From contig NZ_CANLVZ010000001.1 of the NCBI RefSeq assembly GCF_947494755.1, forward strand, positions 248,001 to 312,000: 64,000 nt of DNA, in the 5' to 3' direction. The stretch comes from an uncultured Tateyamaria sp. (GTDB lineage Bacteria > Pseudomonadota > Alphaproteobacteria > Rhodobacterales > Rhodobacteraceae). This document shows positions 13,285 through 20,921 of the stretch, piece after piece. Under the pieces are notes generated by a model. That model searched no databases. It saw nothing but the letters and a program-made list of their open reading frames with translations, and had not been told where the DNA came from. Each line of letters begins with the position of its first letter. The first letter of the stretch is position 1. The position numbers were made by a program, and so were the translations under genes.

Positions 13285-13413
13285 ATGACCACGCTGCGCC
13301 ACATCAAACAGATTGCCACCCGGGCCGAAGCGACATTGCTTCAGGATGCACTTGGGGCGGCGGCATTGATGGTGATGCTGGTGGTGGGTCTGCATCTGCC
13401 GTCCTTGATCTGA
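13285..13413 (+). CDS. 42-residue single-pass membrane protein, probable SOS gene
   Basis: The start at 13285 follows a GGAG site (ACGGAGACGCCGAC). The protein has a polar N-terminus (MTTLRHIKQIATRAEATLLQ, net basic) and one hydrophobic helix, about residues 22-40, rich in Ala, Val, Leu and Met. It resembles no family I can name with confidence. Its size and layout and the SOS box upstream recall SidA of Caulobacter, a 29-residue inner-membrane division inhibitor made on DNA damage, and TisB of E. coli. No sequence identity to either is claimed. A structured RNA region follows directly. Confidence 0.7.
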   Translation: MTTLRHIKQIATRAEATLLQDALGAAALMVMLVVGLHLPSLI

Positions 13414-13420
13414 TTACTGC

Positions 13421-13597
13421 CTGCGTACTTGCTTTGATCCTCTTTGCGCCCGTCCCAAATTGGCGCTACCTTTCGTAACCGGCTCTGCCTGTCGATTACG
13501 AATTCCCCCAATTGCCTCGGGGGATAACGGATCTGTCCCCCGCAAGACACGCTTTCCTTGCGCCGCCATCCTTACAGGATGTGCGGCGTTTTTTTTG
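13421..13597 (+). ncRNA. Candidate structured RNA ending in a terminator
   Basis: The 200-base gap after the small gene has dense pairing. GCGT-A-CTTG (13423-13431) can pair with CAAG-AC-ACGC (13543-13552), and GATCC (13436-13440) with GGATC (13529-13533). Inside are three hairpins: GCGCC/GGCGC (13446, 13462), CGTAA/TTACG (13474, 13496) and CCCCC/GGGGG (13505, 13519). GGGGG could instead pair with CCCCC at 13537-13541, and CGCAAG/CTTGCG (13541, 13557) competes with both the outer stem and the terminator. It could be a separate small RNA or the 3' end of the SOS transcript. It does not match 6S, SRP or tmRNA by eye. Confidence 0.45.
13561..13597 (+). terminator. Rho-independent terminator
   Basis: CGCCGCCATCC pairs with GGATGTGCGGCG (one bulge), followed by eight T. 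It faces the convergent chemoreceptor gene. Confidence 0.9.
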
Positions 13598-13614
13598 GAT
13601 AAAGCCGCCGCTGG

Positions 13615-15009
13615 TTAAAACGTATAGGCCAGTCGCAAGCCGCCCCAATGCTGTCCTCGCACGGTGATCGGGGCCGACAAATCCTTCATCATCACAAATT
13701 GCCCGCCTCCCATATCGCGCCGGTACACCTGCAGCAGGAACGGGGCTGTGTTGCGCCCGGCCTTCAGGCCCACCCGATCATTGAAAATACGCCGATTGCG
13801 GCAATGGGCGGTGTTCCAGATGACATCATCGCGCGGTGGTTGCGCGAATTTGCGATTGTGCGTCGGCAGATAACCGTTCACATCCACCGCTGCGCAGAAG
13901 ACAACGCGGGGATCAAAGGCGAGTGCCGGTTCCTGTATCGCGGGCAGCACGGTATCAAGCAGGTCGACATAGGCAGTGCGCACCTGTTCGGGGGCCGTGC
14001 CCGGAATGGGCACATAGGTGCGGTCAAACAGGGCTAGTACGCTGATCCTGCCTTGATCGATGGCCTCTTCGAACACCTTGGTGATGGCTGCGGCCTGCGC
14101 GCGCACATAGTCGACAAAGGGCGCGTCATCGGTCAGCCCGCCAAGGTCAGCGGTGGACTGCACAATTTCTTCGGATGTGTCAATCAACCGCTCGACCCGG
14201 GCGTGGGCCTGTTTGATTCCGTCTGTGGTGGCCACGATACTGCTGCCGATCTCTGTCATGTCGGGGGCGAACAACTCGACAGCGGCGCGCACTTTCTTTG
14301 TTTCAGCATCGATGCGGTCGGCTTGAGACTTCGTGTCGCCCACCGATCGCTCCATCCTGCTGAGCGCCTGATCGGTCTCGGTGCTGTGCTCCATCAGTTT
14401 GGTGGCACGTTCGGCCACGTCCTGCGCTTCGACGCCAAGGGCCGAGATCCAGCCGGTCAATGTCTCGATATTTGTTGAAATCTGCGCGGCGGCGGCCTTG
14501 GTCTTTTGCGACAGCTCATTGATGGCCTCAGCCACCACGGCAAAGCCGCGCCCGCTCTCACCGGCACGGGCCGCCTCGATCTTGGCGTTGATGGCCAGCG
14601 TGTTCACCTGCATCGAGATCGCGGCAATCTGTGAGTTGTTGGATTTCACGGCCTTGAGTGTTTCGCCCACATCATCGCTGCGCTCTGACAACCCTTGGAC
14701 CCATGTCGCGACCTCGCGCGATTGGGTGCCAAACGCGCGTATCAAAGCGGCGGAGTGGCTGACATCTTCGGATGTGCGCGCCACGCTATCCTCAAGATCG
14801 CTTGCCGCCTCTTGCGCGGCATCATTGGCGGTTTCGATCTGTCGGCTTTCCCGCTCAAGCGCCGACAGGGCGGCGCGCTGATCGCGGGCCTGTGCCTCGA
14901 CCATGTCAAGAAACCCCGCAATATCAACGATTTCATACCCAAGCGCAGAGGCCGCACGTGCAAGCGCATTCAACTGCGGCATATCGGGAAATTCAGGGTG
15001 GGCCGTCAT
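13615..15009 (-). CDS. Soluble methyl-accepting chemotaxis protein with C-terminal sensor region
   Basis: A 464-residue receptor without any membrane segment. The signalling hairpin comes first: the conserved tip region reads AISMQVNTLAINAKIEAARAGESGRGFAVVA, given here only in part as NAKIEAARAGESGRGFAVVA, around residues 138-165. The C-terminal ~180 residues lack coiled-coil character. They contain CRNRRIFNDRVG, LLQVYRRDMGGG and MKDLSAPITVRGQHWGGLRLAY, similar to C-terminal domains found in cytoplasmic or redox-type receptors. Domain order is therefore reversed compared with classic transmembrane receptors. No che genes are nearby. The signal sensed is unknown. Confidence 0.87.
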   Translation of the reverse strand: MTAHPEFPDMPQLNALARAASALGYEIVDIAGFLDMVEAQARDQRAALSALERESRQIETANDAAQEAASDLEDSVARTSEDVSHSAALIRAFGTQSREVATWVQGLSERSDDVGETLKAVKSNNSQIAAISMQVNTLAINAKIEAARAGESGRGFAVVAEAINELSQKTKAAAAQISTNIETLTGWISALGVEAQDVAERATKLMEHSTETDQALSRMERSVGDTKSQADRIDAETKKVRAAVELFAPDMTEIGSSIVATTDGIKQAHARVERLIDTSEEIVQSTADLGGLTDDAPFVDYVRAQAAAITKVFEEAIDQGRISVLALFDRTYVPIPGTAPEQVRTAYVDLLDTVLPAIQEPALAFDPRVVFCAAVDVNGYLPTHNRKFAQPPRDDVIWNTAHCRNRRIFNDRVGLKAGRNTAPFLLQVYRRDMGGGQFVMMKDLSAPITVRGQHWGGLRLAYTF

Positions 15010-15081
15010 CCAGTCACTTTCGCCGCCTAAAGGTTGGCTACCTTTAGGCGCTAATCGTTCAGATTTGGCTAATATCGACGC

Positions 15082-15534
15082 TCAGGCGCAGTCGGACTGC
15101 ACCGCTTGTTCCATCGCTTCGACCGTGGCCTCGATGCTGAGGAGGATGGAGGCGTGGCGATTCTTGTACTCGCGCGCAGGTTCCAGCACCTCAAACCCGT
15201 CAAAGGGCGCGGATGGGACAGGCCCGCCTGATTTCAGCATCGCGCGCAGACTGTCACGCGCCACGATCACCTCGTCCAGCGTTCGCCCGATGATCGCGCC
15301 GCCCGCAACTGCCGCCGCAGCCTGGCCCAGTGCGCAGGCTTTGACGTCCTGGCCAAAGCCCACGATTTTGCCGTCCGCCACGTTCACATCCACCGTGACA
15401 GTCGAGCCGCACAAGGGCGATCGTTTCTTGACGCTGGCATCCGGGTCGGGCAGGCGGGCGTGATGCGGAATGTCGGCCGCCAGCGCGAGGATCCGGTTCG
15501 AGTAGAGTTTGATCAGGTCCGTATCAGCTGGCAT
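15082..15534 (-). CDS. IscU/NifU-like iron-sulfur scaffold protein
   Basis: This 150-residue protein belongs to the IscU/NifU N-terminal family (YSNRILALAADIPHH, then RSPLCGSTVTVDV, then ACALGQAAAAV). Cys42 and Cys67 fit the first two cluster ligands. The third cysteine expected near residue 105-110 is missing; the only other Cys is Cys149 at the C-terminus. Members of this Rhodobacterales subgroup are encoded next to hisI, as here. The missing ligand suggests a role other than the housekeeping scaffold. Confidence 0.82.
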   Translation of the reverse strand: MPADTDLIKLYSNRILALAADIPHHARLPDPDASVKKRSPLCGSTVTVDVNVADGKIVGFGQDVKACALGQAAAAVAGGAIIGRTLDEVIVARDSLRAMLKSGGPVPSAPFDGFEVLEPAREYKNRHASILLSIEATVEAMEQAVQSDCA

Positions 15535-15611
15535 ATGCGTGGCGTCTCTGGTGTCAGTTGCGCTTTGTCCTTACATAAGCGGGTCTGATCCAGATTCAAA
15601 AAGGTTTTGCC

Positions 15612-15977
15612 ATGAGTGACGTTTTTGACCCCGCCACGGTGCAGTTCAATGCGCAAGGGCTGGTGCCCGCAATTGCGCAGGATGTGGACAGCGGCGAGGT
15701 TCTGATGATGGCTTGGATGAATGTCGAAGCGTTGCGCCGCTCGCTTGAGACCCGGCGGGTGACCTATTGGTCGCGCTCGCGGCAGGAGTTCTGGATCAAG
15801 GGCGAGACATCGGGCCATGTACAGGACCTGGTGTCGCTGCGCATTGACTGCGATCGGGACTGTATCCTGATGCAGGTGCGCCAGACCGGGCCTGCATGTC
15901 ACACGGGGCGGCGTACCTGTTTTTATACCGATGTAACAGAGGGTTGCGAAGTGGAGTTGATGTCATATATGGTATGA
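15612..15977 (+). CDS. hisI: Phosphoribosyl-AMP cyclohydrolase HisI
   Basis: HisI opens the purine ring of phosphoribosyl-AMP in the third step of histidine synthesis. The 121-residue single-domain enzyme has the family segments [37 protein letters not shown] and the metal-binding [10 protein letters not shown] and [13 protein letters not shown]. It is not fused to HisE. It is divergent from the IscU-like gene, with 77 bases between the starts. No other his gene is in the window. Confidence 0.95.
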   Translation: MSDVFDPATVQFNAQGLVPAIAQDVDSGEVLMMAWMNVEALRRSLETRRVTYWSRSRQEFWIKGETSGHVQDLVSLRIDCDRDCILMQVRQTGPACHTGRRTCFYTDVTEGCEVELMSYMV

Positions 15978-16023
15978 TGCGGCCTGCGCGCCCGATTGGC
16001 GCTCACCCTGTCAGGTCTGAAGG

Positions 16024-16866
16024 TCACAACCCGATCATGGCGCGGATATCGTCGGGCGATCTGCCCTCGGCGCGGTAGGTCGCAAGGCTGCGTGCATCGT
16101 CCCGTTTGGCCAGCCGTTTGCCCGCCTCATCCCGGATCAGCGCATGGTGGTGATAGCGCGGCGTGGGCAGGTCCAGCAGCTGTTGCAAGAGGACGTGGAT
16201 CGCTGTGGCCGGGGCGAGGTCGACGCCGCGCACCACATCCGTGATCTTTTGGGCCGCGTCATCCACGACGACCGAAAGGTGATAGGATGTGCCCATGTCC
16301 CGGCGCGCCAAGACGATGTCGCCAATGGTGCGCACGGGATCGTCTGCGCTGATCTCGCCCGCGTTTAACCCGGTTTCGACATATGGTCTGAGCGTGATGG
16401 GTGACGTGGCCCTACCCATATCGAGCCGCAGCGCGTGGTCCTGCGGGCGCGGCCCGGTGCGGGGATGTTTGGTGCGGCAGATGCCGGGATAGATCAGCCC
16501 ATCGGGGCCGTGCAGTGGCGCACCCTCCTGCGGCGCGCTGAGCGTCTCGGCAATGTCGCGCCGATTGCAGTCACAGCGATAAAGCAGCCCCGCCGCCCAC
16601 AACCGATCCAACGCGTGGTGGTATGTCGCGAGCCGGTCCGATTGGCGCATCACAGGGGTTGGCCAGGTCAGCCCCAGCCATCTCAGATCGTCGTAAATCT
16701 GCGCCTCCCAGGCAGGGCGGGCGCGGCCTTGATCGATGTCCTCGATCCGCAGCAGGAAGTCACCATTGTGCCGGGCCGCGATCTGCTCAGCGAGCAAGGC
16801 GGAATAGGCATGCCCCAGATGCAGTGGTCCGGTCGGGGACGGTGCAAAGCGGGTTCGAAATGTCAC
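16024..16866 (-). CDS. gluQ: Glutamyl-Q tRNA(Asp) synthetase
   Basis: This shortened glutamyl-tRNA synthetase attaches glutamate to queuosine at position 34 of tRNA(Asp). The 280-residue protein has the HIGH-type motif HLGHA at residues 17-21 and the KMSKS-type motif KRLAKRDD near 257-264. It has no anticodon-binding domain, which separates it from GltX. Its start overlaps the stop of the upstream methyltransferase as ATGA, so the two are probably co-translated. Confidence 0.93.
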   Translation of the reverse strand: MTFRTRFAPSPTGPLHLGHAYSALLAEQIAARHNGDFLLRIEDIDQGRARPAWEAQIYDDLRWLGLTWPTPVMRQSDRLATYHHALDRLWAAGLLYRCDCNRRDIAETLSAPQEGAPLHGPDGLIYPGICRTKHPRTGPRPQDHALRLDMGRATSPITLRPYVETGLNAGEISADDPVRTIGDIVLARRDMGTSYHLSVVVDDAAQKITDVVRGVDLAPATAIHVLLQQLLDLPTPRYHHHALIRDEAGKRLAKRDDARSLATYRAEGRSPDDIRAMIGL

Positions 16867-17468
16867 GCTTTCTCAAGTATATAGACGGTGGAGTTGAGGT
16901 TGATGCCGGGCAGATGTGCGCCAGCCTCCTTGAACAACAAACGGGCGGCACCGCAGTCGGTCCATTCCGATACCCCGGCCATGTTTGCGGGGTCCTCAAG
17001 GGCGTGATCATTGAAGGAAAAGACCAGTTTGCCATCGGGTGGCAACGCACGCATCAACTGGTGCAGCACGCTGATCGGGGCTGCGCCTGCGCCAATGACG
17101 CCGATGGCGGCCATGGCTTTGTAATCGGTGCGCGGCAGGTCTTGCCCCGCTTCGATCTGGTTTAGATGCCGATAGACCCCTTTTTCGCGTGCTCCGTTGA
17201 GCATTTCCTCGGACAGATCTACGCCATCGATGGTGCCGAACCCGGCATGTTTGAGGGCAAGGCCGGAGAGCCCGGTGCCGCATCCGAAATCCAGGACGGG
17301 GGCGGCCAGATCATCGACCTGCCGCGCCAGCGCATCCGCACAGCGCCCCGGTGTTGCATAGCCGTTTTCGCTGACTTCGGCCTCGTAGCTTGCGGCCCAG
17401 TCATCATAGAGCGTGCGCGTGGAGGCGGCGTCACGGGCCTTGTACGCCTTGTTCAGAAATTTTGTCAT
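16863..17468 (-). CDS. Class I SAM-dependent methyltransferase
   Basis: A 201-residue methyltransferase with the SAM-binding motif LDFGCGTGLSG at about residues 59-69 and an acidic loop IDGVDLSEEML. The N-terminal LYDDWAASYEAEV is common in small Rossmann methyltransferases related to UbiE and TPR-associated enzymes. The substrate is unknown. It shares a 4-base overlap with gluQ, which might hint at a tRNA or translation link, but that is speculative. Confidence 0.85.
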   Translation of the reverse strand: MTKFLNKAYKARDAASTRTLYDDWAASYEAEVSENGYATPGRCADALARQVDDLAAPVLDFGCGTGLSGLALKHAGFGTIDGVDLSEEMLNGAREKGVYRHLNQIEAGQDLPRTDYKAMAAIGVIGAGAAPISVLHQLMRALPPDGKLVFSFNDHALEDPANMAGVSEWTDCGAARLLFKEAGAHLPGINLNSTVYILEKA

Positions 17469-17520
17469 GACGCCAGTTTAGGCGGTGAGACGTCCAGTGG
17501 CTAGGGGCCGCCTCAAGACC

Positions 17521-17570
17521 TGCACCTGAGGGCCAGCCCCCAGACCCCCGCGGTATTTTTGGTCAAAAGA
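17521..17570 (+). repeat. Intergenic element (copy B)
   Basis: GCGGTATTTTTGGTCAAA (17550-17567) is identical to copy A at 3220-3237 and is again preceded by a run of C-rich sequence. It ends just before the trmFO stop codon, opposite to the direction of that gene. Confidence 0.6.
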
Positions 17571-17572
17571 AA

Positions 17573-18925
17573 TCAGGCCGCCTTGGCTTGAGGGGCGAGC
17601 CAGTCTTGCCAATCGATTTTGGCGCGGTCTGTATAAGCTTTGTAGCGGTCCTTGCGCCCTCTGCGCCCACCTTTCAGGCCCTCGACCGGGGGGAACAGCC
17701 CGAAATTGACGTTCATTGGCTGAAATGTCTTTGCATCCGCCCCGCCGGTGATGTGGGTGATCAATGCGCCCATGGCGGTCGTATCTGGCGGGGGGGCGAG
17801 CGTGCCTCCCAGAATTTCGGTCGCAGCCATGCGCCCCGCTAGCAGACCCATGGCGGCGGATTCCACATAACCTTCGACGCCGGTGATCTGACCGGCAAAG
17901 CGGATGTTGGGACGGGATTTGAGGCGCATGTCCGCGCTGAGCAGTGTGGGGGCGTTCAGGAACGTGTTGCGGTGAATGCCGCCAAGACGGGCGAACCGTG
18001 CATTCTCGAGACCCGGAATTTTTTTAAAAACATCCCCTTGTGCGCCATACTTCATCTTGGTTTGAAACCCGACAATGTTGTAGAGCGTGCCCAGTTTGTT
18101 GTCGCGCCGCAATTGGACGACGGCATAGGGTTTGACGTCGGGCGCATGCGGATTGGTGAGGCCCACCGGCTTCATCGGGCCAAAGCGCAAGGTTTCGCGG
18201 CCCCGTTCGGCCATCACCTCAATGGGCAGGCAGCCGTCGAAATACCCGGCTGTCTCGCCCTCGTGAAACTCGGTTTTGTCGGCGGCCAGCAGCGCGTCTA
18301 TAAACGCCTCGTATTGGTCACGATCCATGGGGCAGTTGAGGTAGGCGGTGCGCTCTTCCTCGGTTTCACCCTTGTCATAGCGCGATTGCATCCACGCTTT
18401 GCTCATGTCGATGCTGTCGTGGTAAATGATCGGCGCGATGGCGTCGAAGAAGGCGAGCGCCTCGGCCCCCGTCTCGGCTGCGATGGCCTGACCCAAGGCT
18501 GACGACGTCAGCGGCCCGGTCGCGATGATCCAGTGGCCATCCTCCGGCAGGGCGGTGATTTCCCCATACTCAACACGGATATTGGGGTGCGCCATCAGCG
18601 CATCCGTCACCGATTGGGCAAAAGGCTCGCGGTCCACAGCCAATGCGCCACCCGCAGGCAGGCGGTGTTTGTCCGCCGTCTGCATGATCAACCCATTGGC
18701 CGCCCGCATTTCCCAGTGCAGCAGGCCGACTGCGTTTTGCTCGCTATCGTCAGAGCGGAATGAATTGGAACACACCATCTCACCAAGCAGTCCGGTCTGG
18801 TGGGCGAAGGTGCCAACCTCGGGGCGCATTTCGTGGATAACCACCGAAATACCCATATGTGCGGCCTGCCAGGCGGCTTCGGACCCGGCCATGCCGCCGC
18901 CCACGATGTGTAATATGTCTGTCAT
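17573..18925 (-). CDS. trmFO: Methylenetetrahydrofolate-tRNA uracil-54 methyltransferase TrmFO
   Basis: TrmFO methylates U54 in the T-loop of tRNAs using methylene-THF and FAD. The start [20 protein letters not shown] at 18925 puts the FAD-binding [11 protein letters not shown] near the N-terminus as in the family. The 450-residue protein also carries [24 protein letters not shown] and [20 protein letters not shown], all typical. A start 18 bases upstream is possible. The gene is preceded by a 287-base gap with a long stem-loop. Confidence 0.95.
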   Translation of the reverse strand: MTDILHIVGGGMAGSEAAWQAAHMGISVVIHEMRPEVGTFAHQTGLLGEMVCSNSFRSDDSEQNAVGLLHWEMRAANGLIMQTADKHRLPAGGALAVDREPFAQSVTDALMAHPNIRVEYGEITALPEDGHWIIATGPLTSSALGQAIAAETGAEALAFFDAIAPIIYHDSIDMSKAWMQSRYDKGETEEERTAYLNCPMDRDQYEAFIDALLAADKTEFHEGETAGYFDGCLPIEVMAERGRETLRFGPMKPVGLTNPHAPDVKPYAVVQLRRDNKLGTLYNIVGFQTKMKYGAQGDVFKKIPGLENARFARLGGIHRNTFLNAPTLLSADMRLKSRPNIRFAGQITGVEGYVESAAMGLLAGRMAATEILGGTLAPPPDTTAMGALITHITGGADAKTFQPMNVNFGLFPPVEGLKGGRRGRKDRYKAYTDRAKIDWQDWLAPQAKAA

Positions 18926-19000
18926 GGCGCGGATGTAGGGCATGGACCACGCACGCGCAACCGCGGGGTGGGTTCTGGCTTATATTGCTGTGGGGTGGTT

Positions 19001-19075
19001 TTGGGGTCGCCGCTGCGGGAATGGTCGATCAGTGAGAGGCTGATCTGGAGGGACCTTCCGCCGGCGGCGACCCAA
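19001..19075. other. Long stem-loop in the trmFO upstream gap
   Basis: Arms TTGGGGTCGCCGC (19001-19013) and GCGGCGACCCAA (19064-19075) pair over 12 bases with one bulged G, and GGAA/TTCC (19018-19021/19056-19059) extends the stem. Inside, GGTC/GACC (19023, 19052) and GATCAG/CTGATC (19027, 19040) form a second stem with a 7-base loop, leaving TGGAGG bulged. There is no T-run on either side, so it is not a standard terminator. The rest of the gap 18926..19212 holds no gene; TGATTTGGAAA occurs twice in it (19140, 19162). Confidence 0.6.
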
Positions 19076-19212
19076 AAGTGTGACAGTTCCGATGAACCGT
19101 GTCCTATTTGTGCCGCATTTGCGCCCAAATTACTACGCTTGATTTGGAAATAATCCGGGCCTGATTTGGAAACAATTCAAAATCCCACGTAATTTCATTC
19201 AATTTCAAAGGG

Positions 19213-19998
19213 TTATTGATTCCACTCTGGCGTGCGCTTGGCGATAAAGGCTGCGATCCCTTCCTGCGTGTCGCGGTCGGCGAGGTTCTTGACCATGACA
19301 TCCCCGGTGTAGGCATAGGCGTCTGCCGTGCTCATCTGGGCCTGGGCATAGAACGCCTCTTTGCCAATTTTGACGGCGCTGCCCAATTTGTCGGCGATTT
19401 TCCGGGCGAGGACGGCGGTTGCGCTTTCCAGATCGTCGGGTGCAACGGCATGGTTGATCAGGCCCAGCTCAGCCGCGCGCGCGGCTTCGATGAAATCGCC
19501 AGTTGTGAGCATTTCAAAGGCGTGCTTGCGCGGGATGTTGCGTGACAGCGCAACCATCGGGGTCGAGCAGAACAGGCCGATATTGACCCCGTTGACCCCA
19601 AATCGTGTGCCATGTGCTGCCACGGCCAGATCGCAGGTCGCAACCAGCTGGCACCCGGCAGCCGTTGCGATCCCGTGGACCTGGGCGATCACGGGTTGGG
19701 GCAGGGACTGGATGCGGGTCATCATCGCCGCGCAGCGGTCAAACAGATCCGCAAAGTAGGCGGTGCCGCCATCTTCGGCTTGTCGCCCGGCGGTCATCTG
19801 TTTGAGGTCATGGCCTGCGCAAAAGGCCTTGCCCGCGCCAGACAGGACCACCGCGCGAATGCCGCGATCCTCGGCGATCTCGTCGAGCGTCGTGTGCACC
19901 GCCGCGATCATCTCGTCCGACAGCGCATTCAACCGCTCGGGCGCGTTCATGCGCAGATGCGCCACCGCGCCTGTGACCTCACGTTCCAGAATTGCCAT
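19213..19998 (-). CDS. Enoyl-CoA hydratase/isomerase family protein
   Basis: A 261-residue crotonase-fold protein. The start MAILEREVTGAVAHLRMNAP was chosen because it follows GGAGGGCAAG and matches the family N-terminus. The oxyanion-hole regions are AFCAGHDLKQM and HGIATAAGCQLVATCD. The usual second catalytic glutamate position in the second segment is not clearly Glu, so it may be an ECHDC3-like or isomerase-type member rather than a classic hydratase. It is divergent from a PaaI-type thioesterase, which fits acyl-CoA metabolism. Confidence 0.87.
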   Translation of the reverse strand: MAILEREVTGAVAHLRMNAPERLNALSDEMIAAVHTTLDEIAEDRGIRAVVLSGAGKAFCAGHDLKQMTAGRQAEDGGTAYFADLFDRCAAMMTRIQSLPQPVIAQVHGIATAAGCQLVATCDLAVAAHGTRFGVNGVNIGLFCSTPMVALSRNIPRKHAFEMLTTGDFIEAARAAELGLINHAVAPDDLESATAVLARKIADKLGSAVKIGKEAFYAQAQMSTADAYAYTGDVMVKNLADRDTQEGIAAFIAKRTPEWNQ

Positions 19999-20055
19999 CT
20001 TGCCCTCCTCCCGGTTTCGAGCAAACCCTACGTCACGCCAGCAGTGAGGAAAAGC

Positions 20056-20490
20056 ATGCGAACCGTGATGACCGCCACCGAGATGAACGCGTTTCTGCAA
20101 AAGGTGTTTCTGGAAGTGGCGGGGGAGTTCAACGTCGAAGAGGTAACAGAGGCGGGCGTGACCTTGCGATTATTGGTACAAGATCACCATTTGCGCCCCG
20201 GTGGTACAATCTCGGGGCCCGCGATGTTCGGGCTGGCCGACGTGACCGCCTATATGGTCACGCTGGCCCATATCGGGCCGCGCGCGCTGGCGGTCACCAC
20301 GAACTGTTCGATTGATTTCATGCGCAAGCCTGCCGCAGGTGTTGATCTGATCGGTCAGGGTCGTCTGCTGAAGCTGGGCAAGCAATTGTCTGTGTCAGAC
20401 GTGCTGATCTTTTCCGAGGGGATGGCGCAGCCCGTCGCGCGTGCCAGCCTAACCTATGCGATCCCGCCGCAAGGTGTCGATCTGCCTTGA
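20056..20490 (+). CDS. PaaI-family hotdog thioesterase
   Basis: A 144-residue hotdog-fold protein starting MRTVMTATEMNAFLQK after a GAGGA site. The sequence RPGGTISGPAMFGLADVTAYMVTL is the helix segment that carries the acidic catalytic residue in PaaI-type acyl-CoA thioesterases, followed by NCSIDFMRKPAAG. It is divergent from the enoyl-CoA hydratase gene with 57 bases between the starts. The acyl-CoA substrate is unknown. Confidence 0.87.
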   Translation: MRTVMTATEMNAFLQKVFLEVAGEFNVEEVTEAGVTLRLLVQDHHLRPGGTISGPAMFGLADVTAYMVTLAHIGPRALAVTTNCSIDFMRKPAAGVDLIGQGRLLKLGKQLSVSDVLIFSEGMAQPVARASLTYAIPPQGVDLP

Positions 20491-20520
20491 GTGGGATGGC
20501 TTTAGTGTATGTCAAATAGT

Positions 20521-20549
20521 GAAAAGGCGGCCGGGGTAGACCCGGCCGC
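20521..20549 (-). terminator. Hairpin terminator for the DUF1127 gene
   Basis: GCGGCCGGG (20527-20535) pairs with CCCGGCCGC (20541-20549). On the minus strand it is followed by CTTTTCAC. It lies 32 bases after the stop of the DUF1127 gene. Confidence 0.6.
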
Positions 20550-20581
20550 AAGGAAGAGGTCTGGCGGATGCCACGGGGATG

Positions 20582-20815
20582 TCACGCCCGCCAGAACACA
20601 CGCTGTGCTTCGATCGAGGCGGCAGCGGGTGTCAGTCCCACATCGCGCAACTGCGCTGGCGTCAGTTGCGCCAGGGCCAGTCGTGACCGGCGGCGTGTGG
20701 CCCATTTCGACAGCAGTACCGCACATTTGAGCGCGACAACCGAGGCCGCAGGAATGCGGGTTTGCGCCATCAGATAGGCGAGGTTCTGGTCTGCGTTCAT
20801 GATGCGGTGTGTCAT
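20582..20815 (-). CDS. DUF1127 domain small protein
   Basis: A 77-residue basic protein starting MTHRIMNADQNLAYLMAQ after an AGGAG site. Its C-terminal half, RRRSRLALAQLTPAQLRDVGL, is the DUF1127 (YjiS-like) motif. Members of this family are Arg-rich small proteins; some bind RNA and affect phosphate, carbon or stress adaptation in alphaproteobacteria. It is divergent from a MocR regulator and one of the candidate operators lies 17 bases upstream of its start, so control by that regulator is likely. Confidence 0.88.
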   Translation of the reverse strand: MTHRIMNADQNLAYLMAQTRIPAASVVALKCAVLLSKWATRRRSRLALAQLTPAQLRDVGLTPAAASIEAQRVFWRA

Positions 20816-20831
20816 GGGAAATCTCCTGTAA

Positions 20832-20847
20832 TTGTATTGACACAATA
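20832..20847. promoter_or_regulatory. Candidate MocR operator 1
   Basis: ATTGTATTGACACAAT is an ATTGT-N6-ACAAT inverted repeat in the divergent region between the DUF1127 gene and the MocR gene. It contains a TTGACA that could be a -35 element. Confidence 0.5.
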
Positions 20848-20904
20848 TAGCAAAGCTGCCAGAAATAACGGTACAATAGTGGTGCGTACTAAATCTACGG
20901 AAAT

Positions 20905-20921
20905 ATTGTAATGGATACAAT
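20905..20921. promoter_or_regulatory. Candidate MocR operator 2, across the start codon
   Basis: ATTGTA-N5-TACAAT is a perfect inverted repeat that spans the ATG of the regulator gene (20911). It shares ATTGT/ACAAT half-sites with operator 1, and a further ACAAT half-site lies near 20872. This suggests autorepression. Confidence 0.55.

Noticed and set aside
13421-13597. 6S RNA, SRP RNA or tmRNA identity for the structured region
   Set aside because: The GGAAGCAG-type SRP tetraloop region, a tag reading frame and the 6S layout were not seen; kept only as an unassigned candidate.
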